Source: Magnolia sinica | Lineage: Eukaryota > Streptophyta > Magnoliopsida > Magnoliales > Magnoliaceae | Assembly: GCF_029962835.1 (NCBI RefSeq) | Contig: NC_080586.1 | Span: 68,635,501 to 68,699,500, forward strand | Length of the DNA stretch: 64,000 bases | Direction of reading: 5' to 3' | Shown here: positions 47,560 to 58,725 of the stretch, piece by piece | Numbering within the stretch: the stretch's first letter is position 1 | Layout of the letters: each line of letters opens with the position of its first letter | The notes under the pieces: generated by a model | Seen by the model: only the letters and a program-made list of their open reading frames with translations | The model's database searches: none | What the model was told of the DNA's origin: nothing | Position numbers and translations under genes: made by a program

Positions 47560-49855
47560 AAAGGCACTCCCCGTGATTTTGAAGTAGAAAAAGATAAGAA
47601 GACAAAGAAGAGGAAGGAGGAGAACCCCCTTCTTTTGTTTTTGCTTAGATTGTTGTCAATGGACACTCAAGTTTTAAAGTTATATGAAGGACTTTATAAC
47701 CAAGTTGGATGAAGCATGCTTAGAAATTTTAAGCATTTCAATAATTTCATTCTTAAAGAGAAATCATACTTCCATGTCATGCTTGATTAAAATAAGAGGG
47801 CTAGAAGTCTCTTCAAAGAGCTTTTTTAGTTGAGTTTTGTCATTTAGTTCACTATTTTTCTTATGGAAGCCACCATTCAATGGATATGATCTTTCATAGA
47901 AAGTGGTCTTTGGATTGATCATTGGCTAAAATCTTTCATCCTGACCTTTTTGTTTTTCCATGATTTTCATGGATTGGGTTGCAAGAAGAAATGTTGCTTA
48001 GAAGAATAGAAATATTGCTAATGTAACCCAGGTAGTGAATGATGTGGCGAGATTTGATTGGTGGGGTTGTATGCTGTAAGAGATAAACTATGTACTCAGC
48101 CGGCAAACCTTAAAAAAGACCTATTGAGTGGTGAGAGATACGTCTCTCCACAGGAGACATCTTTCCCTTTTTTTTCTATCTCTAACATTACTTTCTCTCA
48201 TTTGTATGTCCACACATGTAGTTGTGTATGACGATGCCTAGTTGGATTAGGCCTGGTTCTATGCTCTCTTTTATAAATATCTATATAAGTGAAAAAGAAA
48301 ATTTTATATTGTTGCTCGTGAAATAGGCATATTGTTGAACCACATGAATCTATGTGACTCTTATCTCTTATTTTTATTTAGCGCATTTTCCTTTATACTT
48401 TAGGCTCACATTGATTAGCAATATGGCACCACCAATTAAATCACACCAAGTACCATTTCACCATCATGGTTAATCAAACATCCTTAAACAAATGTTAAAA
48501 AAGACTTAGGCCCTATCTCTAACAGTATCACTACATTATATTGGAATACAATACTTTCTGATCTAATACCATATTAAATAATTACTTACTCTAAAAGCTT
48601 GGCAGTTAGAAGATAATGTATGAATATATATTAAGAAACTTTAACATCTTCTCATAAGGTGATTAGCTGAACTAAAAGTGCACTAGATCCCGTTGAATAT
48701 TGTATATTTCCTATATGAAAATTATCTAAAAATAAAAGTCCCGGACATCAGATATGTTGCTGATCGTTGCATATATCCCTACACAAACAAACAAAAGATC
48801 ACACGATTCTTTGCTTGAGGTAGCTTACCGGGGGCCTTGAGTTAGTACAGGTGGGCCATGCTTGAGTGAGCTAGACCATGCCTGGCTGGCCCCACCATAG
48901 ACAAATCATGCCCCAAAAGTCTTTAAGATGGGCCTTTCTTCCATTTGAATCTGGGCCGTTTCTTTTTTACAGGGCGATTAACAATGGGTGTTCATGGCAT
49001 CCAGCTCGTATATGAGATGTGTCATCTCAGAAAACTCCCATGGCCCAAAATTCAGCCCGATGGACCGCAGAACAAGAAAAAATATAGTGAGGAACGTACC
49101 GTGTTGTGTATATATAATCAAGTCCGTTGAGATCTTTCATCTGGTCCAAATGAAGGAGTCAGATCAATATGCAGTCTGTTTTGATGCTCAGGTGGGCCAA
49201 TGTGAAATTCAAGGGTGGACGTTCCCTGCCAGATCATTCCTTTGCTGTGGCCCAACTTAAGTTCGTACTCCCGAGGATCTACCCATTTGGGTAGTACCGG
49301 TACCACTGGAGCATGCACCTTCACATATCAATCATCCATTTTACAGGATACCAATTGTAGGGCTTAGATTATCTGGTTGGTAGAGCTTATGGGTGTGGAT
49401 AGCCCCAGCTTCTACAAAGACCAGATTCGAGATACTATACCTCATGGCCCACTAATTGAAATGGTTATCCATTTGCAAGCCAACAAACTGACGGCTATGA
49501 TCAATGGGAAATTTTAAGGTATCTCCCTGAGGCCCTCCAAATGGACAACCTATATAACAGTTTGGTTGTCCACTCACACCATAGTTGGGACTAACATGAA
49601 AAAATAAAACCAATGTTTTAAGGTATACAAGATTATGAAACCCGTGGTCGATAATTCAAAGTTCCAAAATCAGATTGGTTGCCCAATTCGAAATTCCGAT
49701 TTATGGGCACTTATTTGTTTGAAATAGGTTCATTTTCATTTTTAACCGTCCAATAAATGTCCAACAATCTTATAGCCATATGATAAGTATTGTAATTGGT
49801 AAAATGCATGCATATAGTGTATGCTACTTGATGAATGGCTCGGATCTCTTGGGAG
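47560..49855. repeat. Right copy of the segmental duplication
   Basis: Collinear, compact counterpart of 34150-46800; lacks all three solo-LTR insertions and the copia. It ends against the hairpin element at 49851. Confidence 0.75.
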
Positions 49856-50370
49856 CGGATTAGATGTGGCACTGGACTCACCCATGTTTGTGCGGCCCTT
49901 ACCGTGGCCCACCTTGATGTATGAATTCTATATCCACTCCATCCATCTGTTTTTTTTTTTTCAGATTATTTTAGGGTAAGAACACGAAAATGAAGCAGAT
50001 CCAATTCTCAGGTGGACCATACCATATGAAAAAGTGTCGATTGAACACCACATCATTAAAAACTTCCTAGGGCCTACATTAATGTTTCCATTAACTTTTA
50101 TTTTCCATCCAACCTGTTGTTAATGTCACAAAAATATGAATGAAGGAAAAATAACTAATATCAGCTTGATCCAAAACTTTTGTGGCCCACAAGAAGCATT
50201 AATGGTCAATCATCACTGTTTCCTATGATATGATCCACCTGAGATTTGGATCTCTTTCATTTTTGGGTTCATTCTCTAAAATGTTCTGGTAAAACAGATG
50301 AACGGAATGGATATAGAATATATACATCAATATGGGTCCCACAGCAAGGGCTCCTCCTAATCCGCTCTCC
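49851..50370. mobile_element. Hairpin MITE, GGGAGCGGATTAG ends
   Basis: Outer ends GGGAGCGGATTAG (49851) and CTAATCCGCTCTCC (to 50370). Inner arms GTGGCCCACCTTGATGTATG and ATACATCAATATGGGTCCCA. 520 bp, no coding sequence. Confidence 0.8.
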
Positions 50371-50400
50371 AAACTCAAATTACGACTTTACTGTAGTGAC

Positions 50401-50613
50401 TTTGGGCTGTCAATGGGTGGGCTGGCCCATTGGGCTTGGGCCTGGCCCGATTACATGGAATACTTGGCCCAAGGGCTGGAACCGGGCTTAAAATATAAGC
50501 CCTCAGGCTTGGGCTTTTTGAATTGGTTGGATGATGGGTTGGGCGTAGGATTTACTCTGTGGGCGTGGGCTGGGCACTGACAAAGGTCAGTCCGTCCCTT
50601 TGACGGCCCTAAT
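50401..50613. mobile_element. Small GGGCTGTCAA-end MITE, possibly hAT
   Basis: Ends TTTGGGCTGTCAATGGG and CCCTTTGACGGCCCTAA are inverted repeats. The interior is rich in GGGCTTGGGC-type direct repeats. No exact 8-bp target duplication seen. Confidence 0.55.
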
Positions 50614-50644
50614 GTTGATGGCTTGCTATCAATGTATGTGAAAA

Positions 50645-50649
<5 letters not shown>

Positions 50650-50702
<53 letters not shown>
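50650..50702. repeat. (TA)n microsatellite
   Basis: About 26 AT units next to the stem-loop repeat at 50708. Confidence 0.95.
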
Positions 50703-50704
<2 letters not shown>

Positions 50705-50705
<1 letters not shown>

Positions 50706-50830
50706 ATGGTACTATAAGGTCTAGCGCATAAAACCATAACATATGGTAGAGTCGTGTCTTAGTGTGATCCATTGGACGATAAACATTCAAAATTTGCAGA
50801 AAGATGCAACTTCTTGAGGAAGCTTAATGT
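50705..50830 (-). repeat. Stem-loop repeat beside (TA)n, copy 1
   Basis: On the minus strand ATCACACTAAGACACGACTC, then TTTTATGCGCTAGACC and TTATAGTACC, ending at the (TA)n. The same arrangement is seen at 52432-52558 and 57345-57480. Confidence 0.75.
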
Positions 50831-50849
50831 GATAGGAAGTTAGTTAGGG

Positions 50850-51330
50850 TCCAACATCATGTTGTGAGAAATCCACACTGTCCATCTGTTTTTTTATTTC
50901 ACGTTAGGGCATGAGACAAAAAGTGGGGCAGATTCGAAAATCACGTAGGCTTCACGACAGGAAATAGTAAGGAATGGATGTCTGCTAGTAAACATTGGTG
51001 GGTTACAGAAGTTTTGGATTGAACTAATATTTTTGTATTTTCAATTCATCCTAGTAAGAATGACCCTGTTAACAGTATAGATGGCATATAAGAATAATGG
51101 TAAACCTTAGGAAGGTTTAAACAGTAAGCATTTAGCTACTCACATTTTCTTATGTAAACCTTAGGAAGGTTTCAACAATAAGCATTTAACTACTCACATT
51201 TTCTTGTTGTGTGGCCCGGTTGAATTATAGATATATCTCATTATTTTTCTCATGTCCTAACATGACCAGAAAAAAATGAATGAACATGGTGGATTTCTCA
51301 TAAACATTATAATGGGCCCACCTATTTGTG
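50850..51330. repeat. Diverged hairpin core repeat
   Basis: Left ATTTCACGTTAGGGCATGAG; right ATGTCCTAACATGACCAG. AAACCTTAGGAAGGTTT with AGCATTTA(A/G)CTACTCAC is tandemly duplicated at 51103-51205 (period about 52). Confidence 0.6.
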
Positions 51331-51344
51331 TAAATAAAAATTCC

Positions 51345-51576
51345 TTCACACACCATCCAGAGGATAGGCTATCTGCAAGGTGATTATTCAATCACCACTG
51401 TTTCCGATAGTATGGTTCACCTTAGAATTGGATCTTCTTTATTTTTTGAATCAGGACCTAAAATTGCCTTCCAAAACAGATGGACCATGTGGGTACATAA
51501 TATGTAGATCAAGTTGGGCCCATGATGAGGGACGCACTGTCCTAGGTTAGGCGGAGGCCGCACCTAATCTGCTCCC
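51345..51576. repeat. Half hairpin element, GGGAGCAGATTAGG end (duplicate of 53640-53912)
   Basis: Right arm (CAATCACCACTGTTTCCGAT, AACAGATGGACCATGTGGGT) plus terminus CGCACCTAATCTGCTCCC. Nearly the same sequence recurs at 53690-53910. Confidence 0.75.
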
Positions 51577-51599
51577 TTTTGTAGGGTATGGATTAGCTA

Positions 51600-51840
51600 C
51601 TGATATTTTTTCAACTTTTGAACAGGTTGGATTTCAAATAAACATTATGGTGGGCCTTAGGATAGTTTCAACAGTGGGAATCACTCTCCCCATTGTTTTC
51701 TGTGGTGGGGTCCACTATAGCTTTTTAATTGCCTCATTCTTTGGCGCATGCCCTAAAATGATATCTAAAAATGGATGGACGGTATGGATATAACGCATAC
51801 ATCATAGTGGAACCCACTTAACTTGGTGACGTCACTTCAA
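51600..51840. repeat. Half hairpin core (right arm)
   Basis: From GGTTGGATTTCAAATAAACA to CGCATACATCATAGTGGAAC; no left arm. Confidence 0.65.
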
Positions 51841-51939
51841 TAGCCGACTCCTACTCGACCTGTCAGTATCTAATTCGTGTCCCCTTCCACGTGGAAAGCA
51901 GAAAGGCTGATGTGCCACAGGCCACCCACCGTATTGACG

Positions 51940-52385
51940 TCGCTAAGTTCTGTGGCCCCACCATGATATAAGTATTATATCTATACCGTCCATCCATTTG
52001 GAAAAATTATTTTACGACATTAACACAAAAATTAAGCAGTCCAAAGCTCAAGTGGACCATAACATAGAAAGTAGTATGGATTGAACGCCTACCATTGAAA
52101 ACTTCTTAGGGCCACAAAAGTTTTGGATCAAGATGATATTTGTTTGGTCCCTTCATCCAATTCTATGTGACGTTATGGACAGGTTGGATGTAAAATAAAC
52201 ATTACGATGGGCCGTAGAAAGGTTTTAACAGTGGGCATCATTGTCCCCACCCGTGGTCCACTTCAGGTTTGGATCTGCCTAAGGTTTACAGTAAAGCCTT
52301 AAAATGATATCTCAAAATGCATAGATGGTATGGATATAACACATATATCATGGAGGACCCCACACAATTGGTGACGGCAGCACAC
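51940..52385. repeat. Hairpin core, duplicate of 53930-54405
   Basis: CGTCCATCCATTTGGAAAAA, then TTTGGATCAAGATGATATTT and ending ACACATATATCATGGAGGAC. The same unusual AAGATGATATTTGTTTGGTC phrase is in the 53930 copy. Confidence 0.8.
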
Positions 52386-52431
52386 CCCAAGATTGTATAA
52401 CTCTGGTTTATCCGGTTTTGCCCTTTTTTTT

Positions 52432-52557
52432 CTGAGATGGCATCTCCACTGTATATTTTAAAAATTTATCATCCAACGGCTCACACTAAGACACGACTCA
52501 ATCGTATATTATGGTTCTATGCGCCCGACCTTATAGTACTATTTCCCATATATATAT
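52432..52557 (+). repeat. Stem-loop repeat beside (TA)n, copy 2
   Basis: TTTATCATCCAACGGCTCAC, ACTAAGACACGACTCAATCG, GGTTCTATGCGCCCGACC, TTATAGTACTATTTCCC, then (TA)n. Direct relative of 57360-57480 and reverse relative of 50705-50830. Confidence 0.8.
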
Positions 52558-53171
52558 ACAAAAGGTTTTATATCGTCAAGCTCATGGGAGCTTCCCATGA
52601 GGTCGAGTTGTGTGGGCCCCACCGTGATGTGTGTCGAACATCAACACCGTGCATTTGATGGGTCCCCTTTAAATTATGGGATATCCCAAAAATCAGCCGT
52701 ATACGGAACTCAAGTGGACCATACCATTTAAAATCATGTAAAGACATGCCTAAAGCATATAAAAGCACTTGGTGGGGCCCACCTGAAATTTGGATGCATC
52801 TGAAACTTGGTCTAACCCCTCATCCAAGTGGGACACACATAATGGATGGGCTGGATTTGTGAACCACATCTCGGTGGGCCCAACAAATGATTATGAATGT
52901 TTTAATAGAGGGTAACCCCTCTCAACTTTTTTATGTGGTGTGGCCCACAAAAGCCACGGATTGACTTGTTTTTTAAGCCCCAGACCCACCATGGAATGGT
53001 GCATCTGGCCGATGGGGTAGATGTTCGACACGCATCATTTGTTAGGCCCACACATCCGAAACTTGGTTTGACCCCTCATCCAAGTGGGACACACATAATG
53101 GATGGGCTGGATTTATGAACCCCATCTCGGTAGGCCCAACAAATGATTATGAATGTTTTAATGGAGGGTAA

Positions 53172-53235
<64 letters not shown>

Positions 53236-53270
53236 GCTCTCTAGACATTATGTAAAACCTTTTCCCACAC
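52558..53270. mobile_element. Hairpin element with AAAAGGTTTTA ends, between microsatellites
   Basis: Left AAAAGGTTTTATATCG mirrors right TATGTAAAACCTTTTCC. The core (GTTGTGTGGGCCCCACCGTG) is an inverted relative of 3930-4464. A ~100-bp piece (AGTGGGACACACATAATGGA to AACAAATGATTATGAATG) is repeated at 52832 and 53083. (TA)n abuts the left end, (CT)n lies inside at 53176-53232, and (CA)n follows at 53269-53285. Confidence 0.65.
53176..53232. repeat. (CT)n microsatellite
   Basis: About 28 CT units. Confidence 0.95.
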
Positions 53271-53285
53271 ACACACACACACACA

Positions 53286-53639
53286 AACTGGTCTACCCCG
53301 GTGTCCGTGCATTTATTATAGCAATACAAATACATTAAAATTCATGCTTCCACTATACTAGCCATGGATAGGATCCGGGCACCATAACCTATGTCAAAGT
53401 CCGGAGCACCCCTTTACCCATCCTTCCATAACAAGTTAACACTCCGTCTCTGTGAACACCAACCAACATCAGAACGGAAGAGGATTAATACCATTCGAGT
53501 TTTGATTGTTGTCTTCTCATTAACAGCAAAAAAGACTTTTAGCCTTTAATTTAAGGCAATGGCTACTTGGTGTCAAGTGAACTCTTGGTATGAATCCTAT
53601 ATTTGGTTTTTGATTTCATCTAGGGTTACGTCACTTATC
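53286..53639. other. Gene-free spacer
   Basis: Nothing recognised. Confidence 0.4.
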
Positions 53640-53912
53640 AACAGGTTAGATGGAAAATAAGCATGATGTAAACTTTACAGTGAGCCATGGAAAGTTTTTA
53701 CTAGTATAGTATTCAATCACCACTGTTTCTGATAGTATGGTCCACCCGAGAATTGGATCTTCTTTATTTTTGGAATCAAGATCTAAAATTGTCTTCCAAA
53801 ACAGAAGGACGGTACGGATATACAATATGTAGATCAAGTTAAGCCCTATGGTAAGGGACGCACTGTCTTAGGTTAGGCTGCCAGCGCACCTAATCTGCTC
53901 CCTTCCCGTGAA
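53640..53912. repeat. Half hairpin element (duplicate of 51345-51576)
   Basis: Same right arm and CGCACCTAATCTGCTCCC terminus; ATTGGATCTTCTTTATTTTT is shared. Confidence 0.75.
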
Positions 53913-53929
53913 GCGGAATGATGGTGTGA

Positions 53930-54405
53930 TGCGGTCGCCAAGTTATGTGAGCCCCTCCATGATGTGAGTATTATATCCACACCGTCCATCCATTTGGAAA
54001 AATCAGTTTAGGGTATTAGCACAAAATTAAGAAGATCCAAAGCTTAAGTGGACCGTAACACAGAAAGTAATAGGGATTAAACACCTACCATTGAAAACTT
54101 CTTGGGCCGCAAAAGTTTTGGATCAAGATGATATTTGTTTGGTCCCTTCATCCAGTTCCGTGTGACATTACGAACAGGTTGGATGGAAAATAAACATAAT
54201 GATGGGCCATGGAAAGGTTTCAATGGTGGGCATCATTGTCCCTATTACTTTTTGTGTTGTGGTCCCCTTGACCTCTGCATCTGCCTCAATTTTGTGCTCA
54301 TGATCTAAAATGATCTCTCGAAATGGATAAACGGTGTGGATATAACACATATATTATGGAGGGTCCCACAAAATTGGCAATGGGAACACACCCTCAAGTT
54401 TATAT
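53930..54405. repeat. Hairpin core (duplicate of 51940-52385)
   Basis: Close relative of the earlier copy, including flanks ending AAGTTTATATAAC / AGATTGTATAAC. Confidence 0.8.
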
Positions 54406-54417
54406 AACGTAGATTTA

Positions 54418-54841
54418 GACCCCGTTTGTTAAATCTGAAGTCTAAAGCCTGAATCTGAAATTTGAAGCTGAATCTGAAATCTAAAACCTGAATCTGAAAT
54501 CTGAAGTCAAAAAACTTGTTTGGTAATTATGGCTGAAGTCTGAAAATTAAGTACTGAATTTGAAACAATTTGTTTGTTAACAAATATCTGAAATGTCTAA
54601 AGTATGTTAATTTGACACATTTGCCTCTATTTCCTGTTTGGATATATTTTACATTATAAAGAAATTATTTTTTATTAAATGAAAATAAAATTATTTTATT
54701 TAATTCAAATAAACTGCGGTATGGTGCCATAAATCCTCGTGTGAGTGTAAACATCATCAAGTAGATAATATTTATCTACATAAAAACAAATGACATTTTA
54801 GCAAAATTTCAAGTTATAATTTTACCAAGTTATATGATATT

Positions 54842-54891
<50 letters not shown>

Positions 54892-55090
54892 TATTACCAG
54901 GAGGAGGCAACATAAATTTCTTTGTTGGATCAAGCTCAACATCCATAAGGACCCTTGAATCATGTGCCACCCCTTCCCATCTAACTATGACATATGTAAA
55001 AATCATATTAAAGTCACAGATGGCCACAACATTCTGAGCACATTCACCCCTTCCTCTTCCTCTATAAGGTATTTGTTTATCTATCGAGAT
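54418..55090 (-). mobile_element. Truncated PIF/Harbinger transposon
   Basis: Left terminus GACCCCGTTTGTTAAATC, with repeated TCTGAA hexamers just inside (54436-54550), then AT-rich sequence with a 40-bp TA tract (54846-54886), then the transposase relic. The right side is cut at about 55100 where a hairpin repeat begins. Confidence 0.6.
54887..55090 (-). pseudogene. PIF/Harbinger transposase (DDE_Tnp4) fragment
   Basis: About 65 residues read on the minus strand: IPYRGRGRGECAQNVVAICD, FNMIFTYVIVRWEGVAHDSR and VLMDVELDP..KFMLPPPGN. In the HARBI1-like nuclease the same order is a DGTH box, RGRKGE-TQNV-A-C-F, F-WEG-AHDSR and PPPGKYYLVD. The DGTH box is corrupted here and the frame ends before the LVDAG box. 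Only the middle of the DDE domain survives. Confidence 0.8.
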
Positions 55091-55109
55091 ACATGCAGGA
55101 AACAACATT

Positions 55110-55442
55110 GAATGAGCTTTGTCCATTAAAAACTTTTTGGGGGCCATAAAAGTTTTGAATCAAGCTGATTTTTGTTTTTTCACTTCATCTGGGCATGTAT
55201 GACCTAATTAACATATTGGATGTCAAATAAACAATACAATGGACCTTAGGAGGATTTTAATGGTGGATATCCAATCACTATTGTTTTCCTGTGGTGGGGT
55301 CCACCTGAGATTTATACCCCTCTTATCTTTGGGATGGAGAAAAAAATGATATGTAAAAACGGATGAAACACATCCATCATGGGGCCACACAGCACTGACC
55401 ATCACCCACCAGGCTGAGGAGTAGCCAATCCGTTTCCGTATC
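55110..55442. repeat. Half hairpin MITE, GGAAACGGATTGGC end
   Basis: Right arm only, from TCCATTAAAAACTTTTTGGG to ACACATCCATCATGGGGCCA, then GTAGCCAATCCGTTTCC. Confidence 0.7.
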
Positions 55443-55990
55443 ACACACCAGCTATATCGCTAGTGTAGATACGTGTCATGCGCAAGACGCTCCTCGAGGT
55501 CCCAGTTGTAGGAATCAAAGGAGATCAAAGTTACATGGGCCCCACAATAATGTATTTATAATATCTACACTATTCATAAATTTTTCGAGATTATTTTAGA
55601 GCATTTTCTAGAAAAATGAATCATATCCAAAACTCAAATGGACCACACCAAAAATAGCAGCGAGATAATGATTTTCACCATTAAAAAATTTGCAGGCCCA
55701 TTGTAACGTTTATTTTGCACCTAATCTATTCATAAGGTCTAAAATATCTGAATAAAGAGGAAAAACAAATTTCATATTGATTCAAAACTTTTGTGACCCC
55801 AAAAGGGTTTCAATGGTAGACGTTCAATCCCCTACTGCTTTTTGCAGTGTGATCCAGTTTATCTTTAGATCTATTTTATTTTTTGGCTCAAGTCTTACGA
55901 CTAGCTCGCAAGATGAATGGACGGTTTGGATATAACAAATACATCATGATGCTCCCCACATAACTTGCTAACGTCAATACACCAGCGAAT
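55443..55990. repeat. Hairpin element (relative of 58730-59405)
   Basis: Begins with CACCAGCTATAT, TACGTGTCATG, CGCTCCTCGAG and CAAAGGAGATCAAAGTTACA, all shared with 58750-58860. The core arms are CATGGGCCCCACAATAATGT and AACAAATACATCATGATGCT. Confidence 0.7.
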
Positions 55991-56020
55991 CCACTTCCAA
56001 TCCCGGCCCTAACTCATAGA

Positions 56021-56548
56021 CGGATTGGCTACTCCACCTGACACCAGCCGGCTGGTGGTTGGTGCTCTGTGGGCCCCACTATGATGTACGTGTTTCATCC
56101 ATTCCGCTCATCCATTTTTACAGATAATTTTAGGACTTTTTACAAAAAAATGATAGGGATATAAATCTTAGGTGTGCTACACCACAGAAAAAAATGAATG
56201 GATATCCACCATTAAAATCCTTTTAAGGCCCACTGTACTGTTTATTTGACATCCAATCTGTTGATTAGTTCATAAAGACCCAGATGAAGGGAAACAATAA
56301 ATATCAATCTTATCCAAAACTTTTATGGCCCCTAAAACGTTTTTAATGGTCAATGTTCATTTAACATTGTTTCTTATAATGTGGTCCACCTAAGATTGAT
56401 ATATAGTTCATTTTTTCTTTTATACCATAAAATGATATATAAAAATAGATGGACGGCATGGATGAAACACATACATCATAGTGGGGCCCACAGAGCACCG
56501 ACCACCAGCCATTGGCTGGTGGCAGTGGGAGTAGCCAATCCGTTCCCG
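56021..56548. mobile_element. Best intact hairpin MITE of the AACGGATTGGC-end type
   Basis: Ends ACGGATTGGCTACTCC and GGGAGTAGCCAATCCGTTCC. Subterminal CCAGCCGGCTGGTGGTTGGT mirrors ACCGACCACCAGCCATTGGC. Arms GTGGGCCCCACTATGATGTA and ACACATACATCATAGTGGGG. Very long near-perfect hairpin, no coding sequence. Confidence 0.85.
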
Positions 56549-56589
56549 TCGGATTGTGTACTGCCCCTGCCCGTCCCTAGCTCCCAACA

Positions 56590-57030
56590 GGCAATTCTGT
56601 GGGTGGGCCCACCGTGATGTATCTGTACATCCAAACCATCAATGCCTTTTCTCATATTATTTTAAGGCATGAACACAAAAATAATGCAGATCCAATGCTT
56701 AAGTGGACCACACCAAAAATAGCAGCACCAAAGGATGCTACAGTGATAATGACATCCATCGTTGAAACCTTTCTAAGGGCCACTGTGATGTTTTTTTACC
56801 ATCCAACCTATTCATTAGGTCATGTATACATGGATGAAGTGAAAACACAAATATCAGCTTGATCTGAAACTTCTCCAGCTCTCAAGAAGTTTTTAACGGT
56901 GGACGTTCAATCCCCACCTTATGGTCCAATTAATCATTGGACCTGCTTCTTTTATTGGATCACACCTTAAATTATCTGAAAAAGTTGATGGACGGTGTGG
57001 ATCAAACACATAAATCATGGTGGGGCATAA
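56590..57030. repeat. Hairpin core repeat
   Basis: GTGGGCCCACCGTGATGTAT against ACACATAAATCATGGTGGGG; the centre has TCATGTATACATGGATGAAG. Confidence 0.75.
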
Positions 57031-57344
57031 AGAAGTTTCACAGGTTAAAGGTTGATTTTGTATTGCGCAAACAATTTAAAAGAAAAAATTTCCGTAGTAA
57101 CTTGAAAAGGGGTACTTTTGGAAGCAAAAAATTTTTGTTTAATGAAAAATCACGGAGCGCATTCCGCGTTCACCATTAAGCCAGACTCCTATCACGGAAA
57201 GAATTCAGTGAAAAACCACTTAGCGCTTTCCGTCTTCCGCGTTAATAACGCATTAACAAACACCACTAAACACGGAAAATTTTCCCCATTCCGTGTTAAG
57301 TGCAAAAATTCAGCGTTAACAAACACAGCCTTAGCCTGTTCTAG
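57031..57344. repeat. MITE-like fragment with CACGGAAA / GTTAACAAACACAGCC end
   Basis: Right edge GTTAACAAACACAGCC (about 57318-57333) is a GGCTGTGTTTG-type terminus on the other strand. Inside are several CGGAAA and GCGTTAA motifs in both orientations. The left boundary is not found. Confidence 0.4.
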
Positions 57345-57461
57345 CCCCTTTTTTTTTTCTGGATATCATCTGCATGGAATATTTTGAAATTTTATCATCC
57401 AAGGGCTCTAGCGAAGACATATGTTGAGGTTGTATGCGCTCGACCTCATAGTACCATTTCC
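57345..57461 (+). repeat. Stem-loop repeat beside (TA)n, copy 3
   Basis: TTTATCATCCAAGGGCTC, then TATGCGCTCGACCTCATA followed by GTACC and (TA)n. Same order as 52432-52557. Confidence 0.8.

Positions 57462-57462
<1 letters not shown>

Positions 57463-57526
<64 letters not shown>
57463..57526. repeat. (TA)n(GA)n compound microsatellite
   Basis: About 13 TA units followed by about 18 GA units. Confidence 0.95.
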
Positions 57527-57529
<3 letters not shown>

Positions 57530-57654
57530 CGCTCAACTACGCACTAGTTTGCTTCTTATCAACCGTCGGATAAGGTAGACAGTCTGGATGAAGGCGCTCT
57601 TAGTACGAGCTTGAAAGAGCGAGTTTACTTCTCTCGCATACCTCTTCACCTTAA

Positions 57655-58195
57655 TCTCTAACTCTCCGAAGGATGCGGCAGAAGCCTTTTCACATAAAAT
57701 TCTTCCACTTGGATGCTAGGTGGGTCCCACTAAGATGTTAGTGATAAATCCATGTCGTCCATACATTTTTAAAAATAATTTTATGGTATGAACCCAAAAC
57801 CGAGGTAGATCAAATTCTCAAGTGGGCCACATGGTGTTGATTGAACTCTCACCATTAAAAACTTCCTAGGGCTACCAAATTTTTGGATCAAGCTGATATT
57901 TATTTATTTTTTTCCATCATACAGGTCTGTATGACCTAATCTACAGATTGGATGTCAAATAAATATCACGATGGGCCCTAAAAAAATATTTAATGGTGAG
58001 AATCATTATCACCGCTGCTTCCTATGGTGTAATCCACTTGAGATTTGGACCTGCCTCAAATTTGGGATAATGCCATGAAATGATAAGGAAAAATGGATGG
58101 ATGGGGTAGAATTCTCAAAAACATCATGGTGGGCCCCACCTAGATTTCCAGCTAACTTTGCAAACTGGGTGCGTCATTAGGGGACGCGGACTGGA
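57655..58195. mobile_element. Hairpin element, inverted relative of 59985-60480
   Basis: Left ATGCTAGGTGGGTCCCACTA; right ATCATGGTGGGCCCCACCTA. Both are recognisable, mirrored, in the 59985 copy. Confidence 0.75.
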
Positions 58196-58725
58196 TACCA
58201 ACATAGGGACGTAGATTTCTTTCACAGGAAATTCCTGCACTAGGAACCCAGGTGGGGCCCACTGTCATATTTGTTAGAAATCCTCTCCGTCCATTCATTT
58301 TTTAAGATCATTTTAGGGGATAAGACCAAAATTTATCAGGATAAAAGATTTAAGTGGACCGCACTAAAGGAAAAGGTAGTTAGGAAAATTTATACCGTTG
58401 AAACCTCCCAGTGATGTTTACATGCCATCCATACCGTTAATAGCGTCATTTTGTACTGGGATGAACTGAAAACACAAATAATAGCATGATTCAAAATTTT
58501 TTTGACCCCACGAATATTTCAACTGTGGACATTCAATTATCATGTTTTCGCCCCACTTGAGAATTGGATACGGTTCATTTTTGGCCTCATATCTGAAAAT
58601 GAACTTAAAAAATGGATGGACGGAGAGAATTTCTCAAAAATATGACAGTGGCCCTACCTGGGTTCTACAGGAACTCCCTGCGAAAGGCTTCTGCAGGAAA
58701 TCCGCGTCCCCGACGGAGGTTGAGT
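58196..58725. mobile_element. Hairpin MITE, GGGACGCGGATT end type
   Basis: Left GGAAATTCCTGC and GAACCCAGGTGGGGCCCACT; right GTGGCCCTACCTGGGTTC and AGGAAATCCGCGTCCC. Counterpart of 59408-59975. Confidence 0.75.

Noticed and set aside
53147..53335. Frame with RERERE run
   Set aside because: Translation of (CT)n.
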